From assembly GCF_015461805.1 (NCBI RefSeq), contig NZ_JACVZE010000007.1:331589-395588 (forward strand): 64,000 nt of DNA, read 5' to 3'. Each line of letters starts with the position of its first letter. The stretch's first letter is position 1. Below the pieces are notes generated by a model. The model was not told the origin of the DNA and searched no databases. It saw nothing but the letters and a program-made list of their open reading frames with translations. The translations under genes were made by a program, and so were the position numbers. This stretch comes from Pseudomonas pisciculturae. GTDB taxonomy: Bacteria; Pseudomonadota; Gammaproteobacteria; Pseudomonadales; Pseudomonadaceae. Below are positions 33,763-41,890 of this stretch, one piece after another.

Positions 33763-33797
33763 AAGCCCCGCTCAGATTTCTCTGGCGGGGCTTTTTT
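33763..33797 (+). terminator. Terminator of tRNA-Arg (CCT)
   Basis: AAGCCCCGC / GCGGGGCTT stem and TTTTTT, 7 nt after the CCA end. Confidence 0.88.
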
Positions 33798-34023
33798 GTG
33801 GGCGTTCGGCAAAGATAGGTCGAACCTTGCCAGTGTTCAGGGTTCACAGCAGGTGCGCGATGTATTTATCGCAATCTGTGTACCGTGCAGGCCGCCTGTC
33901 AGCGTCTGAGCAGGTAAGTAAATTAATCCCGAATCGGCGCCTGTCGCCTGTCCGGAACCGGCCACCCCGGACTATCATGCCGATAGCCCTGTCTCTCACT
34001 GCAAGGAGCCGCTCGGAACGCCG

Positions 34024-35403
34024 ATGCGCCAGATCTGGAAATCTTTTCGAGCCCTTTATTTTGCCTCCCTGATGATGCTGATCGGCTCCGGCCTGCTCAG
34101 TACTTACCTGGCCTTGCGCCTGGCGGCCGACCATGTCGACAGCTTGTGGGTCGGTGCGCTGATGGCGGCCAACTACTTCGGCCTGGTGCTGGGCGGCAAG
34201 ATCGGGCACCGCCTGATCGCCCGGGTCGGGCATATTCGTGCCTATGCCACGTGCGCCGGTATCGTCGGCGCAGCGGTGCTGGGCCATGGCTTGGTCAACT
34301 GGCTGCCGGCCTGGATCGTGCTGCGGATGATCGTGGGCCTGGGAATGATGTGCCAGTACATGGTCATCGAGAGCTGGCTGAACGAGCAGGCCGACGCCAA
34401 GCAACGGGGTGTGGTGTTCAGCGGCTACATGATCGCGTCCTATCTGGGCTTGGTGTTGGGCCAACTGATCCTGGTCATGCACCCCGAGCTCGGCCTCGAG
34501 CTGCTGATGCTGGTCGCACTGTGCTTCGCGCTGTGCCTGGTGCCGGTGGCCATGACCCGGCGTATTCACCCGGCGCCGTTGCACCCTGCGCCGATGGAGC
34601 CGCGCTTTTTTATCAAGCGTGTGCCGCAGTCGCTGAGTACGGTGCTGGGGGCGGGGTTGATCGTGGGCTCCTTCTACGGCTTGGCACCGCTCTATGCATC
34701 GCAGCAAGGCTTGACCACCGAGCAGGTGGGTCTGTTTATGGGTAGCTGCATTTTTGCCGGCCTGGTGGTGCAGTGGCCTTTGGGTTGGTTGTCGGACCGC
34801 TATGATCGCGCGCTGTTGATTCGCTGCTTTGCCCTGAGCCTGGCGGTGGCTGCGTTGCCGTTGGCGATAATGACTAAAGTGCCTTTGGAGGTGCTATTCG
34901 TAGCCGGCTTCCTGTGCTCGCTGGTGCAGTTCTGTCTGTACCCGCTGGCCGTGGCGTTCTCCAATGACCATGTGGAAGGCGATCGTCGTGTCTCCCTCAC
35001 GGCCATGTTGCTGGTGACCTACGGTGTCGGCGCCAGTATCGGGCCGCTGTTGGCGGGCGTGGTGATGAAGATGTTTGGCAGCCACATGCTGTATGCGTTC
35101 TTCAGCCTGTGTGCGCTGATACTGGTGTGGCGCATCCGGCCTAAAGCCGTGACCAACCTGCATCAGGTGGACGACGCGCCGCTGCATCACGTGGCGATGC
35201 CTGACAGTATGTCCAGCTCTCCCTTGGTCGCTGCGCTGGACCCGCGGGTGGATGAACAGGTGGTGCAGGAGCAGATGCAAACTGCGGTTACAGAGCCGGA
35301 GCCTGAGCCAGCCCCGGCTGTGGATGAGTCGCCCTTCGTGGGGCCCCCAGAGCCTATCGCGCCGGATGAGCACCCGCATGACTTGAGCAGGGCGCGCCCC
35401 TGA
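34024..35403 (+). CDS. MFS transporter, YcaD-like, with acidic C-terminal tail
   Basis: A 459-residue major facilitator protein with about 12 membrane helices (residues 10-375). It shows the MFS loop 2-3 motif GGKIGHRLIARVGHIRAY and the mirrored WLSDRYDRALLIR in the second half. The substrate is unknown; the YcaD group is poorly characterised. The last 80 or so residues are a hydrophilic, Glu/Pro-rich extension (AVTEPEPEPAPAVDES) that most MFS proteins lack. The start at 34024 follows GGAGCCGCTCGGAACGCCG, a loosely spaced ribosome site. It stands alone, ended by a bidirectional terminator shared with flgZ. Confidence 0.85.
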   Translation: MRQIWKSFRALYFASLMMLIGSGLLSTYLALRLAADHVDSLWVGALMAANYFGLVLGGKIGHRLIARVGHIRAYATCAGIVGAAVLGHGLVNWLPAWIVLRMIVGLGMMCQYMVIESWLNEQADAKQRGVVFSGYMIASYLGLVLGQLILVMHPELGLELLMLVALCFALCLVPVAMTRRIHPAPLHPAPMEPRFFIKRVPQSLSTVLGAGLIVGSFYGLAPLYASQQGLTTEQVGLFMGSCIFAGLVVQWPLGWLSDRYDRALLIRCFALSLAVAALPLAIMTKVPLEVLFVAGFLCSLVQFCLYPLAVAFSNDHVEGDRRVSLTAMLLVTYGVGASIGPLLAGVVMKMFGSHMLYAFFSLCALILVWRIRPKAVTNLHQVDDAPLHHVAMPDSMSSSPLVAALDPRVDEQVVQEQMQTAVTEPEPEPAPAVDESPFVGPPEPIAPDEHPHDLSRARP

Positions 35404-35419
35404 AAGCGCCCCTGAAAGT

Positions 35420-35457
35420 AAAAACGGGCAGTTCCCATTAGGAGCTGCCCGTTTTTT
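35420..35457. terminator. Bidirectional terminator between the MFS gene and flgZ
   Basis: AAAACGGGCAG / CTGCCCGTTTT with A-run and T-run on either side; serves both convergent genes. Confidence 0.88.
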
Positions 35458-35474
35458 ATGGCGCGATCTTAACT

Positions 35475-36224
35475 TTAAAAATCGTCGTCTTTATCAAAGC
35501 GCCGCGCTTCGCGTTGCAGCTGGTACACAAAACGCTCGACCTGGCGCTGCACCAGGCCACTCATGTTGTGGAAGCGTACGCCGGCGAAGGTGGTGTTGAT
35601 CTTCTCTTCGAAGTGCAGGTAACGCAGCTCGACGGAGGTGGTCATGCTGCCAAAGGGCAGAGCGGCGATAAAGCGGTCGTAGACCTGGCCCAGTTGCAGG
35701 CGCTCGGAAATGTCGCCTTCGAAACGCAATTTGCAGCCTGTGGCGGAGATATCCAGCAGTTTGCCGCCGATGGGGGCTTTGAGTTTCTCGCCGCCCATCT
35801 CGATGTTGACCAGTTGAGCGAGCTTCAAGGCGGCGCGGAAGGCATTGCGGCGCTGATGGTAGACCACCTCGTCAGGCATGCCGCCGGTGTAGATGCGGTG
35901 ACCGTCTTTTTCGCTGATGGTCATGCTGCCGGTGCTTTCCCAGGCAACGCGCACGCCGTCGTGGAAGCCTTCGATGCGGAAAGGTTCGCCGCTTTCGAGG
36001 TGGCGCTCGCCGTCACGTGGGATCATTTCGTCCAGGGCGAGGGTGCCGTTGTCACGGTCGACATCCACCAGATAGCTCTGGAAGCGCTGGCTGCGTTCGT
36101 GGAAGGTGATGATCAGCGGGTCATGGCTGTCTTGCAGCATGCGCAAGGTGCTGGCGATTTCCAGAGGCGTGGTGAGCACCTTGGGTGGCTGCGGTGCATC
36201 TTCCGCATTAAGGGCGTTGAACAC
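35475..36224 (-). CDS. flgZ: PilZ-domain flagellar brake protein
   Basis: YcgR/FlgZ-type c-di-GMP receptor that slows flagellar motility when c-di-GMP rises. 249 residues from the GTG at 36224 (FNALNAEDAPQPPKVLTTPL), chosen for the GGAAGA ribosome site; the longer ATG frame adds 16 unrelated residues. The N-terminal YcgR domain is about 15-115. The PilZ domain begins near VYHQRRNAFRAALKLAQLV (the RxxxR c-di-GMP site) and continues with LLDISATGCKLRFEGD (the DxSxxG motif). Downstream of flgM-flgN, in the same direction. Confidence 0.92.
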   Translation of the reverse strand: MFNALNAEDAPQPPKVLTTPLEIASTLRMLQDSHDPLIITFHERSQRFQSYLVDVDRDNGTLALDEMIPRDGERHLESGEPFRIEGFHDGVRVAWESTGSMTISEKDGHRIYTGGMPDEVVYHQRRNAFRAALKLAQLVNIEMGGEKLKAPIGGKLLDISATGCKLRFEGDISERLQLGQVYDRFIAALPFGSMTTSVELRYLHFEEKINTTFAGVRFHNMSGLVQRQVERFVYQLQREARRFDKDDDF

Positions 36225-36320
36225 GGTTCTTCCATCTCCAGACAAAATACGACTACACGCAAGAACCGGCATTTTGCCAGCATGTGGCGCGCCTTGGATA
36301 GGCCGCGCTGTAAACAGGCG

Positions 36321-36791
36321 TCAGGCTTGGCTGCGGGTGCCCGACTTGACCAGGCGCGAGGTGGAACCTTGGGCGTTATAGAGCGCCGGAGGCTCTCCGC
36401 CGTGAAGTATACGCAACTGGTTGGCGGTCGTGGCTTGCTGAAGCTGGATCGACTGACCGTTGAGCTGGTTGGCTTCCTGGCACTGGGCGAGCAAATGATT
36501 GAGTGCTTGGCTCTGGGCCAGCAATTGATCGCCGACCGAGGAGTGACTGGCTAACTGGGTCAGGCCGTCGTGGTCTGCCGGCAGCCCCAGGCTAATGAGG
36601 ATCTGGCTGCGCTTCTTGCCATGCTGTTCCAGCAGGACGATCAACGATTGCTTGCGCGCCAGAATGTCTTCCAGCAACGGCATATCCCGGCCATAGAGGG
36701 CCAGGGATTCTTCCTTCAGCAGCTCGAGCAGGTGCTGCGTCGGCGCTAGATCATCAATGATCAGTTGAAGCAGATTTTCGTCGTGATGCAT
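36321..36791 (-). CDS. flgN: Flagellar export chaperone FlgN
   Basis: Cytoplasmic chaperone for the hook-filament junction proteins FlgK and FlgL. The 156-residue protein is mostly helical (ENLLQLIIDDLAPTQHLLEL; LLEDILARKQSLIVLLEQHG), as expected for FlgN. The C-terminal part, rich in Gln and Asn, binds substrates. It lies 49 nt after flgM, and probably shares its sigma-28 promoter. Confidence 0.9.
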   Translation of the reverse strand: MHHDENLLQLIIDDLAPTQHLLELLKEESLALYGRDMPLLEDILARKQSLIVLLEQHGKKRSQILISLGLPADHDGLTQLASHSSVGDQLLAQSQALNHLLAQCQEANQLNGQSIQLQQATTANQLRILHGGEPPALYNAQGSTSRLVKSGTRSQA

Positions 36792-36839
36792 GGCTGGCCT
36801 TGGGGTTTAAGCGTCCAAAAGCCCGGCGCAGGCCTTTGC

Positions 36840-37163
36840 CTAGCGCTCGGCTTCGAAGTTAAGCAGCTTGCTGGCTACACGGTTGCTGTCGACTTTATAG
36901 CTGCCATCGGCGATGGCCTGTTTCAATTCGGCCACACGGGCTTTATTGACAACCGGTTGATCGCGCAGCGAGTCAGTGACCTTCTGCAACTGTTGAGCCT
37001 CATTGCTCAGGTGTACGGATTCCCCGCTTTGGCTAGCACTGGCCTGTTCTGCCTTGGCGGGCAGGGCCGGCGACTTGGCTTCTACGCTGTCCTTGGCACC
37101 TGTGGTGCGCGTAGTGCCGGGCAAAGCCTGGGAGTTATTTAAACGGCTGAAATCGATGACCAT
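36840..37163 (-). CDS. flgM: Anti-sigma-28 factor FlgM
   Basis: Binds and holds FliA (sigma-28) until the hook is complete, when FlgM is exported. The 107-residue protein begins MVIDFSRLNNSQALPG, which fixes the start at 37163; a longer frame to 37241 would cover the promoter. The C-terminal sigma-binding helices are visible (VNKARVAELKQAIADGSYKV, SNRVASKLLNFEAE). A good sigma-28 promoter precedes it, so FliA drives its own inhibitor. Confidence 0.94.
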   Translation of the reverse strand: MVIDFSRLNNSQALPGTTRTTGAKDSVEAKSPALPAKAEQASASQSGESVHLSNEAQQLQKVTDSLRDQPVVNKARVAELKQAIADGSYKVDSNRVASKLLNFEAER

Positions 37164-37200
37164 GATAAAAAAACCTCTGGGTATTTGGACGCTTGCCATG

Positions 37201-37227
37201 TTTTCGGCCATACCCGGACAAACTTTA
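37201..37227 (-). promoter_or_regulatory. Sigma-28 (FliA) promoter of flgM
   Basis: TAAAGTTT, 11 bp, GCCGAAAA on the minus strand; the consensus is TAAAGTTT-N11-GCCGATAA, so only one base differs. The predicted start leaves a leader of about 30 nt before flgM. Confidence 0.85.
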
Positions 37228-37304
37228 GGCTCGATTGACAATAAAACCTACAGGCCGGCATCCAGTCGACAGTGTAGGAAAAGCTGACGTGCGATACCAG
37301 TAGT

Positions 37305-38069
37305 CTATAAAGCTACCTCGACTTGGCCGGGTGCCGTCACCCGCGCTTTGATCACACGATTGGAGTTGAGGTTCTTCACGCGGATCTGTTCGCTCATGCC
37401 GCCGTTAGATAACGCTTCACCCGGCATTTTCACGTTCAACGCGCCGCTGCTGGCTGAAATTACCACCTGGTCACCCTTGCGAATGACCTCGGCCTGTTCC
37501 AATTGCACCAGGGTCATGACCTGGTCAGTGACCACTGGTCGGGTCAGCTTCTGCCCAATGGCCTGGTCAACGGAAGTCAGGTAGCCCTGGTTGATCAAGC
37601 TGATGTCTCGTTCACGCAGCACAACATCCTCGAAACCGATGATGCCCATGCGTTTCATCGGGCGGGCCACCACCACCACATCGCGGAACAGCTTGACCTG
37701 CGCCGGCACAAACACCGTCCAGGGCGACGCGCCTTCGCAGCGCACCTTGACCGTCACGCGGCCGATGGGCTGGGCAGGGCTTTCCAGGGTGGCTGTCAAT
37801 TCCTTGTCGCACATGGGCATGCGCAGGCGTGGGTCCAGCGGGTTGACCTGGATTTCATAGCGACCCGGAGTCTGGGTGGTCGCCAGATAATCTTCTACAG
37901 TGAACTCAAGAAACCCTTGGGTGACGCCGATAAGTAGATCAGGCAGGGTGACGTTGTCTGCACGGGCCGTGGTGCCCAGGCTGAAAGCGAGCAACGCCAC
38001 CGAGGCGCAGAGCAGTCTGCGGTACAGGGGTAGGTGAAGGCGTCGGGAAACTGTCGTTTTAATATCCAT
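37305..38069 (-). CDS. flgA: Flagellar P-ring assembly chaperone FlgA
   Basis: Periplasmic chaperone needed for P-ring (FlgI) assembly. 254 residues from MDIKTTVSRRLHLPLYRRLL, with a hydrophobic signal region (LLCASVALLAFSLGTTARA) cut before DNV. The C-terminal SAF/ChapFlgA domain is clear (VVVARPMKRMGIIGFEDVV; LTRPVVTDQVMTLVQL; VKMPGEALSNGGMSEQIRVK). The start at 38069 gives the best signal peptide, but no ribosome site is evident and a sigma-54 promoter lies directly in front. Confidence 0.9.
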   Translation of the reverse strand: MDIKTTVSRRLHLPLYRRLLCASVALLAFSLGTTARADNVTLPDLLIGVTQGFLEFTVEDYLATTQTPGRYEIQVNPLDPRLRMPMCDKELTATLESPAQPIGRVTVKVRCEGASPWTVFVPAQVKLFRDVVVVARPMKRMGIIGFEDVVLRERDISLINQGYLTSVDQAIGQKLTRPVVTDQVMTLVQLEQAEVIRKGDQVVISASSGALNVKMPGEALSNGGMSEQIRVKNLNSNRVIKARVTAPGQVEVAL

Positions 38070-38080
38070 ACCCAATAAAT

Positions 38081-38096
38081 AGCAAAGCTCGTGCCG
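38081..38096 (-). promoter_or_regulatory. Sigma-54 promoter of flgA
   Basis: CGGCACG-N4-TTGCT on the minus strand, GG and GC exactly 12 bp apart. It would start transcription within a few bases of the assigned flgA start codon. flgA is a sigma-54/FleQ gene in P. aeruginosa. Confidence 0.75.
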
Positions 38097-38150
38097 TTTA
38101 GTGTTGGGTGCGCGTCGCATCCCTGAAGGTTTTAGCGTAGGAGTCTGGGC

Positions 38151-39083
38151 ATGGCAGGAGTAATGGATTCAGTAAACCAGCGCACACAGCTGGTAGGGCA
38201 GAATCGCCTGGAGTTGTTGCTTTTTCGCCTGGACGGCAAACAGTTATATGGCATCAACGTGTTCAAGGTGCGGGAAGTGCTGCAATGCCCCAAGCTGACG
38301 ATCATGCCCAAGTCCAGCCCGGTGGTGTGTGGCGTCGCCAACATCCGCGGTGCGACCATCCCGATTCTTGACCTGGCCCTGGCCACGGGCTCGGCCGGTT
38401 TGCAGGACCGTGAAAACCCGTTCGTGATCATTACCGAATACAACACCAAGACCCAGGGTTTCCTGGTGCGCTCGGTGGAACGTATCGTCAACATGAACTG
38501 GGAAGAGATTCATCCACCACCCAAGGGCACTGGCCGCGACCACTACCTCACGGCGGTGACGCGGGTCGATAACCAGTTGGTGGAAATCATCGACGTGGAG
38601 AAGATCCTCGCCGAAGTGGCGCCGACCTCGGAATCGATTTCGGTGGGTGTAGTAGACGCAGAGACGGCGCACAAGGCCATTTCCCTGCGCGTACTCACGG
38701 TGGATGACTCCTCGGTGGCACGCAAGCAGGTGACGCGTTGCCTGCAAACCGTCGGTGTGGAAGTCGTGGCGCTCAATGACGGTCGCCAGGCCCTGGATTA
38801 CCTGCGCAAGCTGGTAGATGAAGGCAAGAAACCGGAAGAAGAATTCTTGATGATGATTTCTGACATCGAGATGCCGGAAATGGACGGCTACACACTCACG
38901 GCCGAGATACGCAGCGATCCTCGCATGCAAAAGTTGCATATCATCCTGCATACTTCGTTGTCGGGCGTATTCAACCAGGCGATGGTCAAGAAGGTCGGTG
39001 CCGATGACTTTTTGGCTAAATTCCGTCCTGATGACCTGGCAAACCGGGTAGTCGACCGGATCAAGGCAGCAGATCACGGCTAG
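38151..39083 (+). CDS. cheV: Chemotaxis protein CheV
   Basis: CheW-like adaptor with a receiver domain; couples receptors to CheA and modulates signalling by phosphorylation. 310 residues: CheW domain about 15-160 (LLFRLDGKQLYGINVFKVRE, VCGVANIRGATIPILDL) and receiver domain about 180-305 (LTVDDSSVARKQV, phospho-acceptor Asp in MISDIEMPEMDGYT, Lys in VKKVGADDFLAKF). Start ATG behind GTAGGAGTC. Divergent from flgA, 42 nt before cheR. Confidence 0.95.
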   Translation: MAGVMDSVNQRTQLVGQNRLELLLFRLDGKQLYGINVFKVREVLQCPKLTIMPKSSPVVCGVANIRGATIPILDLALATGSAGLQDRENPFVIITEYNTKTQGFLVRSVERIVNMNWEEIHPPPKGTGRDHYLTAVTRVDNQLVEIIDVEKILAEVAPTSESISVGVVDAETAHKAISLRVLTVDDSSVARKQVTRCLQTVGVEVVALNDGRQALDYLRKLVDEGKKPEEEFLMMISDIEMPEMDGYTLTAEIRSDPRMQKLHIILHTSLSGVFNQAMVKKVGADDFLAKFRPDDLANRVVDRIKAADHG

Positions 39084-39125
39084 GGTTTTCTCCCTGGCGG
39101 TCATACGATTTTAGAGGCGGTATCA

Positions 39126-39953
39126 GTGTCTACGGGTAATTTGGATTTTGAACAGTTCCGGGTTTTCCTGGAAAAAGCCTGTGGCATCTTGCTCGGTGAA
39201 AACAAGCAGTACCTGGTATCCAGCCGTCTCAACAAGTTGATGGAGCAGCAGGGCATCAAGTCGTTGGGCGAATTGGTCCAGCGTATCCAGGGTCAGCCGC
39301 GCAGCGGCCTCAAGGAAATGGTGGTCGATGCCATGACCACCAACGAAACCTTGTGGTTTCGCGATACCTACCCCTTTGAAGTGCTCAAGAGCAAAGTGCT
39401 GCCGGAGGCCATCAAGGCCAGCCCGGGCCAGCGCCTGCGCATCTGGTCGGCGGCGTGCTCCTCGGGGCAGGAACCGTATTCGATCTCGATGTCCATCGAT
39501 GAGTTCGAGCGGACCAACATGGGCCAGTTGAAGGCCGGCGCGCAAATCGTTGCCACTGACCTGTCTGGCACCATGCTTACCAACTGCAAGACGGGTGAGT
39601 ACGACAGCCTGGCCCTGGGCCGTGGTTTGTCCCAGGAGCGCCTGCAACGTTATTTCGACCCGAAAGGGGCGGGCCGTTGGGCGGTCAAGGCGCCGATCAA
39701 GAGCCGGGTGGAGTTTCGCTCGTTCAACCTGCTCGACAGCTATGCCAGCCTGGGCAAGTTCGACATGGTGTTCTGCCGCAACGTGCTGATCTACTTCTCG
39801 GCCGAAGTGAAGAAAGACATCCTGTTGCGCATCCACGGCACTCTCAAGCGTGGCGGCTATCTGTTCCTCGGTGCTTCCGAAGCACTGAACGGTTTGCCGG
39901 ATCATTACCAGATGGTGCAGTGCAGCCCTGGGATCATCTACCAGGCCAAGTAA
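39126..39953 (+). CDS. cheR: Chemotaxis receptor methyltransferase CheR
   Basis: Uses S-adenosylmethionine to methylate glutamates on chemoreceptors during adaptation. 275 residues from the GTG at 39126, behind GAGGCGG. The N-terminal helical domain (FEQFRVFLEKACGILLGENK) leads to the catalytic domain: NETLWFRDTYPFEVL, the SAM loop RIWSAACSSGQEPYSISM, TDLSGTML, and FCRNVLIYFSAEVK. It is next to cheV and the flg genes, as in P. aeruginosa (cheR1). A REP pair follows. Confidence 0.95.
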   Translation: MSTGNLDFEQFRVFLEKACGILLGENKQYLVSSRLNKLMEQQGIKSLGELVQRIQGQPRSGLKEMVVDAMTTNETLWFRDTYPFEVLKSKVLPEAIKASPGQRLRIWSAACSSGQEPYSISMSIDEFERTNMGQLKAGAQIVATDLSGTMLTNCKTGEYDSLALGRGLSQERLQRYFDPKGAGRWAVKAPIKSRVEFRSFNLLDSYASLGKFDMVFCRNVLIYFSAEVKKDILLRIHGTLKRGGYLFLGASEALNGLPDHYQMVQCSPGIIYQAK

Positions 39954-39977
39954 GCCTGAGTTCACTTGGTCCAAAAT

Positions 39978-40064
39978 GTGGGAGGGGGCTTGCCCCCGAT
40001 AGCGGTAGTTCAGTTGATACATCTATCACTGACACACCGCCATCGGGGGCAAGCCCCCTCCCAC
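39978..40064. repeat. REP pair between cheR and flgB
   Basis: Inverted GTGGGAGGGGGCTTGC arms; directly upstream of the flgB enhancer-like region. Confidence 0.9.
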
Positions 40065-40090
40065 ATTTGTTATGTGGCAATCCTTACTGC

Positions 40091-40168
40091 AGCGGCAAGG
40101 CCCATTGCCGCTTTACTGGCACCACGCGGAAACCCATTGCCGCTTTTCTGGCATTGCCGCCCGGCAAT
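40091..40168 (+). promoter_or_regulatory. Candidate enhancer (FleR/FleQ-type) upstream of flgB
   Basis: Four copies of TTGCCGC(T) or its complement within 78 nt: AGCGGCAA (40091) facing TTGCCGCT (40105), TTGCCGCT again (40137), and ATTGCCGCCCGGCAAT (40153-40168). CCCATTGCCGCTTTxCTGGC is a near-perfect 20-nt direct repeat, 32 bp apart. They lie 40-115 bp before the sigma-54 promoter, the expected place for NtrC-type activator sites. Confidence 0.6.
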
Positions 40169-40206
40169 CCGCCGCCAAACCCTTTAAATACGGGCTCTGC
40201 GTAAAC

Positions 40207-40222
40207 TGGCACACACCTTGCT
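40207..40222 (+). promoter_or_regulatory. Sigma-54 promoter of flgBCDE
   Basis: TGGCACA-N4-TTGCT with GG and GC 12 bp apart, very close to the consensus TGGCACG-N4-TTGCW. About 45 nt before the flgB start. flgBCDE is FleR/sigma-54 dependent in P. aeruginosa. Confidence 0.88.
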
Positions 40223-40266
40223 ATAACCCTGTTAACGAAAAGCAGGTCAGCCTAAAGGTTTCCGCC

Positions 40267-40674
40267 ATGAGCATCAGCTTCGATAAAGCGCTCGGTATCC
40301 ACGAACAAGCCCTGGGCTTCCGCGCCCAGCGTGCCGAAGTCCTGGCCAACAACATTGCCAACGCCGACACCCCGAACTACAAGGCTCGGGACCTGGACTT
40401 CTCCGCCGTGCTCGCCGCACAGCAGGACAAGACCAAGAACGGCACCTTCGCCTTGAACATGACCAACAACCGTCATATCGAAGCACAAGGCCTGAGCAGT
40501 GGTGACGAGTCGTTGCTGTATCGCACGCCGATGCAGCCGTCGATCGACCAGAACACCGTCGACGCCCAGCTGGAGCAATCGGCCTATGCCGAGAACTCGG
40601 TGAACTTCCAGGCCAGCTTCACCCTGCTCAACAGCAAATTCAAAGGGCTGATGTCAGCCCTGCGTGGAGAGTAA
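40267..40674 (+). CDS. flgB: Flagellar proximal rod protein FlgB
   Basis: Component of the periplasmic rod, exported by the flagellar type III system. 135 residues; the start at 40267 gives the conserved MSISFDKALGIHEQALGFR. The rod signature RAEVLANNIANADTPNYKARDLDF is present (ANNIANADTPNYKA motif). First gene of flgBCDE, preceded by a sigma-54 promoter. flgC begins 3 nt after its stop. Confidence 0.95.
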   Translation: MSISFDKALGIHEQALGFRAQRAEVLANNIANADTPNYKARDLDFSAVLAAQQDKTKNGTFALNMTNNRHIEAQGLSSGDESLLYRTPMQPSIDQNTVDAQLEQSAYAENSVNFQASFTLLNSKFKGLMSALRGE

Positions 40675-40677
40675 GCC

Positions 40678-41121
40678 ATGTCCCTGTCCAGTGTTTTCAA
40701 TATTGCCGGTAGTGGCATGAGCGCTCAGACCACCCGTCTGAACACCGTCGCCAGTAACATCGCCAACGCCGAGACCGTGTCTTCGAGCATTGACCAGACC
40801 TACCGCGCTCGCCATCCGGTGTTCGCCACCATGTTCCAGGCCGGCCAGAACGGTGGCAGCGATTCGCTGTTCCAGGAGCAGGGTGCTGCCGGTTCAGGCG
40901 TGCAAGTGCTTGGCGTGGTCGAAGACCAGAGCAACCTCGAAGCCCGTTACGAGCCTAACCATCCCGCCGCGAACGAAAAGGGTTATGTCTACTACCCCAA
41001 CGTCAACGTGGTCGAGGAAATGGCTGACATGATTTCCGCCAGCCGCTCGTTCCAGACCAACGCGGAAATGATGAACACCGCCAAATCCATGATGCAGAAG
41101 GTCCTGACCCTGGGTCAGTGA
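40678..41121 (+). CDS. flgC: Flagellar proximal rod protein FlgC
   Basis: Rod component stacked next to FlgB. 147 residues, typical length. The N-terminal helix with rod/hook motif (TTRLNTVASNIANAETVSS) and the C-terminal helix (EEMADMISASRSFQTNAEMM) are the conserved coiled-coil ends shared by rod and hook proteins. Co-transcribed with flgB and flgD. Confidence 0.96.
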   Translation: MSLSSVFNIAGSGMSAQTTRLNTVASNIANAETVSSSIDQTYRARHPVFATMFQAGQNGGSDSLFQEQGAAGSGVQVLGVVEDQSNLEARYEPNHPAANEKGYVYYPNVNVVEEMADMISASRSFQTNAEMMNTAKSMMQKVLTLGQ

Positions 41122-41136
41122 TAAGGGGCGCCGAAG

Positions 41137-41859
41137 ATGGCCATCGTTGATACCACATCAACTAACACCGCGGTCCAGGACCTTTTCAATACCAAGGTCG
41201 CCACCGCCACCAATAACGTTGCGAGCACTGCAACCGCTGCCACGGGTAACCAATCCCTGGGCAAGGACGCATTCTTGCAGTTGCTGGTGACCCAGCTGAA
41301 AAACCAGGACCCGCTGTCGCCGCAAGACAACGGCGCGTTCGTGGCCCAGTTGGCGCAGTTCAGCAGCCTGGAAGGCATCAACACCCTTAACGACTCGGTG
41401 AATGCAATCTCCAGCAACTTCAGCTCTTCGCAAGCGCTGCAGGCTTCGTCGCTGGTTGGGCGGTCGATCATCACCCAGACCGACAAGGCCTTGGTGGATA
41501 CGAGCAAGAGTATGACTGGCTCGGTGGCTGTCACGGCGGCAACCGGCAACGTTTCGGTGAAGATCACCGACGCGAACGGCAACGTGGTGCGCACCATCGA
41601 CATGGGCGCCCAAAGCGCCGGTTCTGCGGACTTTATCTGGGATGGCAAGAACGACAAGGGTGAAGTGGCTCCGGCGGGCACCTACACCTTCGCTGCCACC
41701 ACCAAGAATGACAAGGGTGACGCGGTTGCCCTGGCCACCTCGCTTCCAGCCACGGTCACCAGCGTGACCTTGAGCAAGACCGGCGGCGAGATGGTGTTGA
41801 ACCTCGCGGGCGGCATGGGCAGCGTCAAGCTGTCGCAAATTCAGACTATCGGTACATAG
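41137..41859 (+). CDS. flgD: Hook-capping (scaffold) protein FlgD
   Basis: Caps the growing hook and directs polymerisation of FlgE; later lost. 240 residues: conserved N-terminal part (SLGKDAFLQLLVTQLKNQDP, NGAFVAQLAQFSSLEGI) and a C-terminal FlgD Ig-like region (VSVKITDANGNVVRTIDMG, DGKNDKGEVAPAGTYTF). Spacing to neighbours is short (15 and 31 nt), consistent with one operon. Confidence 0.96.
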   Translation: MAIVDTTSTNTAVQDLFNTKVATATNNVASTATAATGNQSLGKDAFLQLLVTQLKNQDPLSPQDNGAFVAQLAQFSSLEGINTLNDSVNAISSNFSSSQALQASSLVGRSIITQTDKALVDTSKSMTGSVAVTAATGNVSVKITDANGNVVRTIDMGAQSAGSADFIWDGKNDKGEVAPAGTYTFAATTKNDKGDAVALATSLPATVTSVTLSKTGGEMVLNLAGGMGSVKLSQIQTIGT

Positions 41860-41890
41860 AGCCGGCTAAATACGGCAGAGGGAGAGAAAC

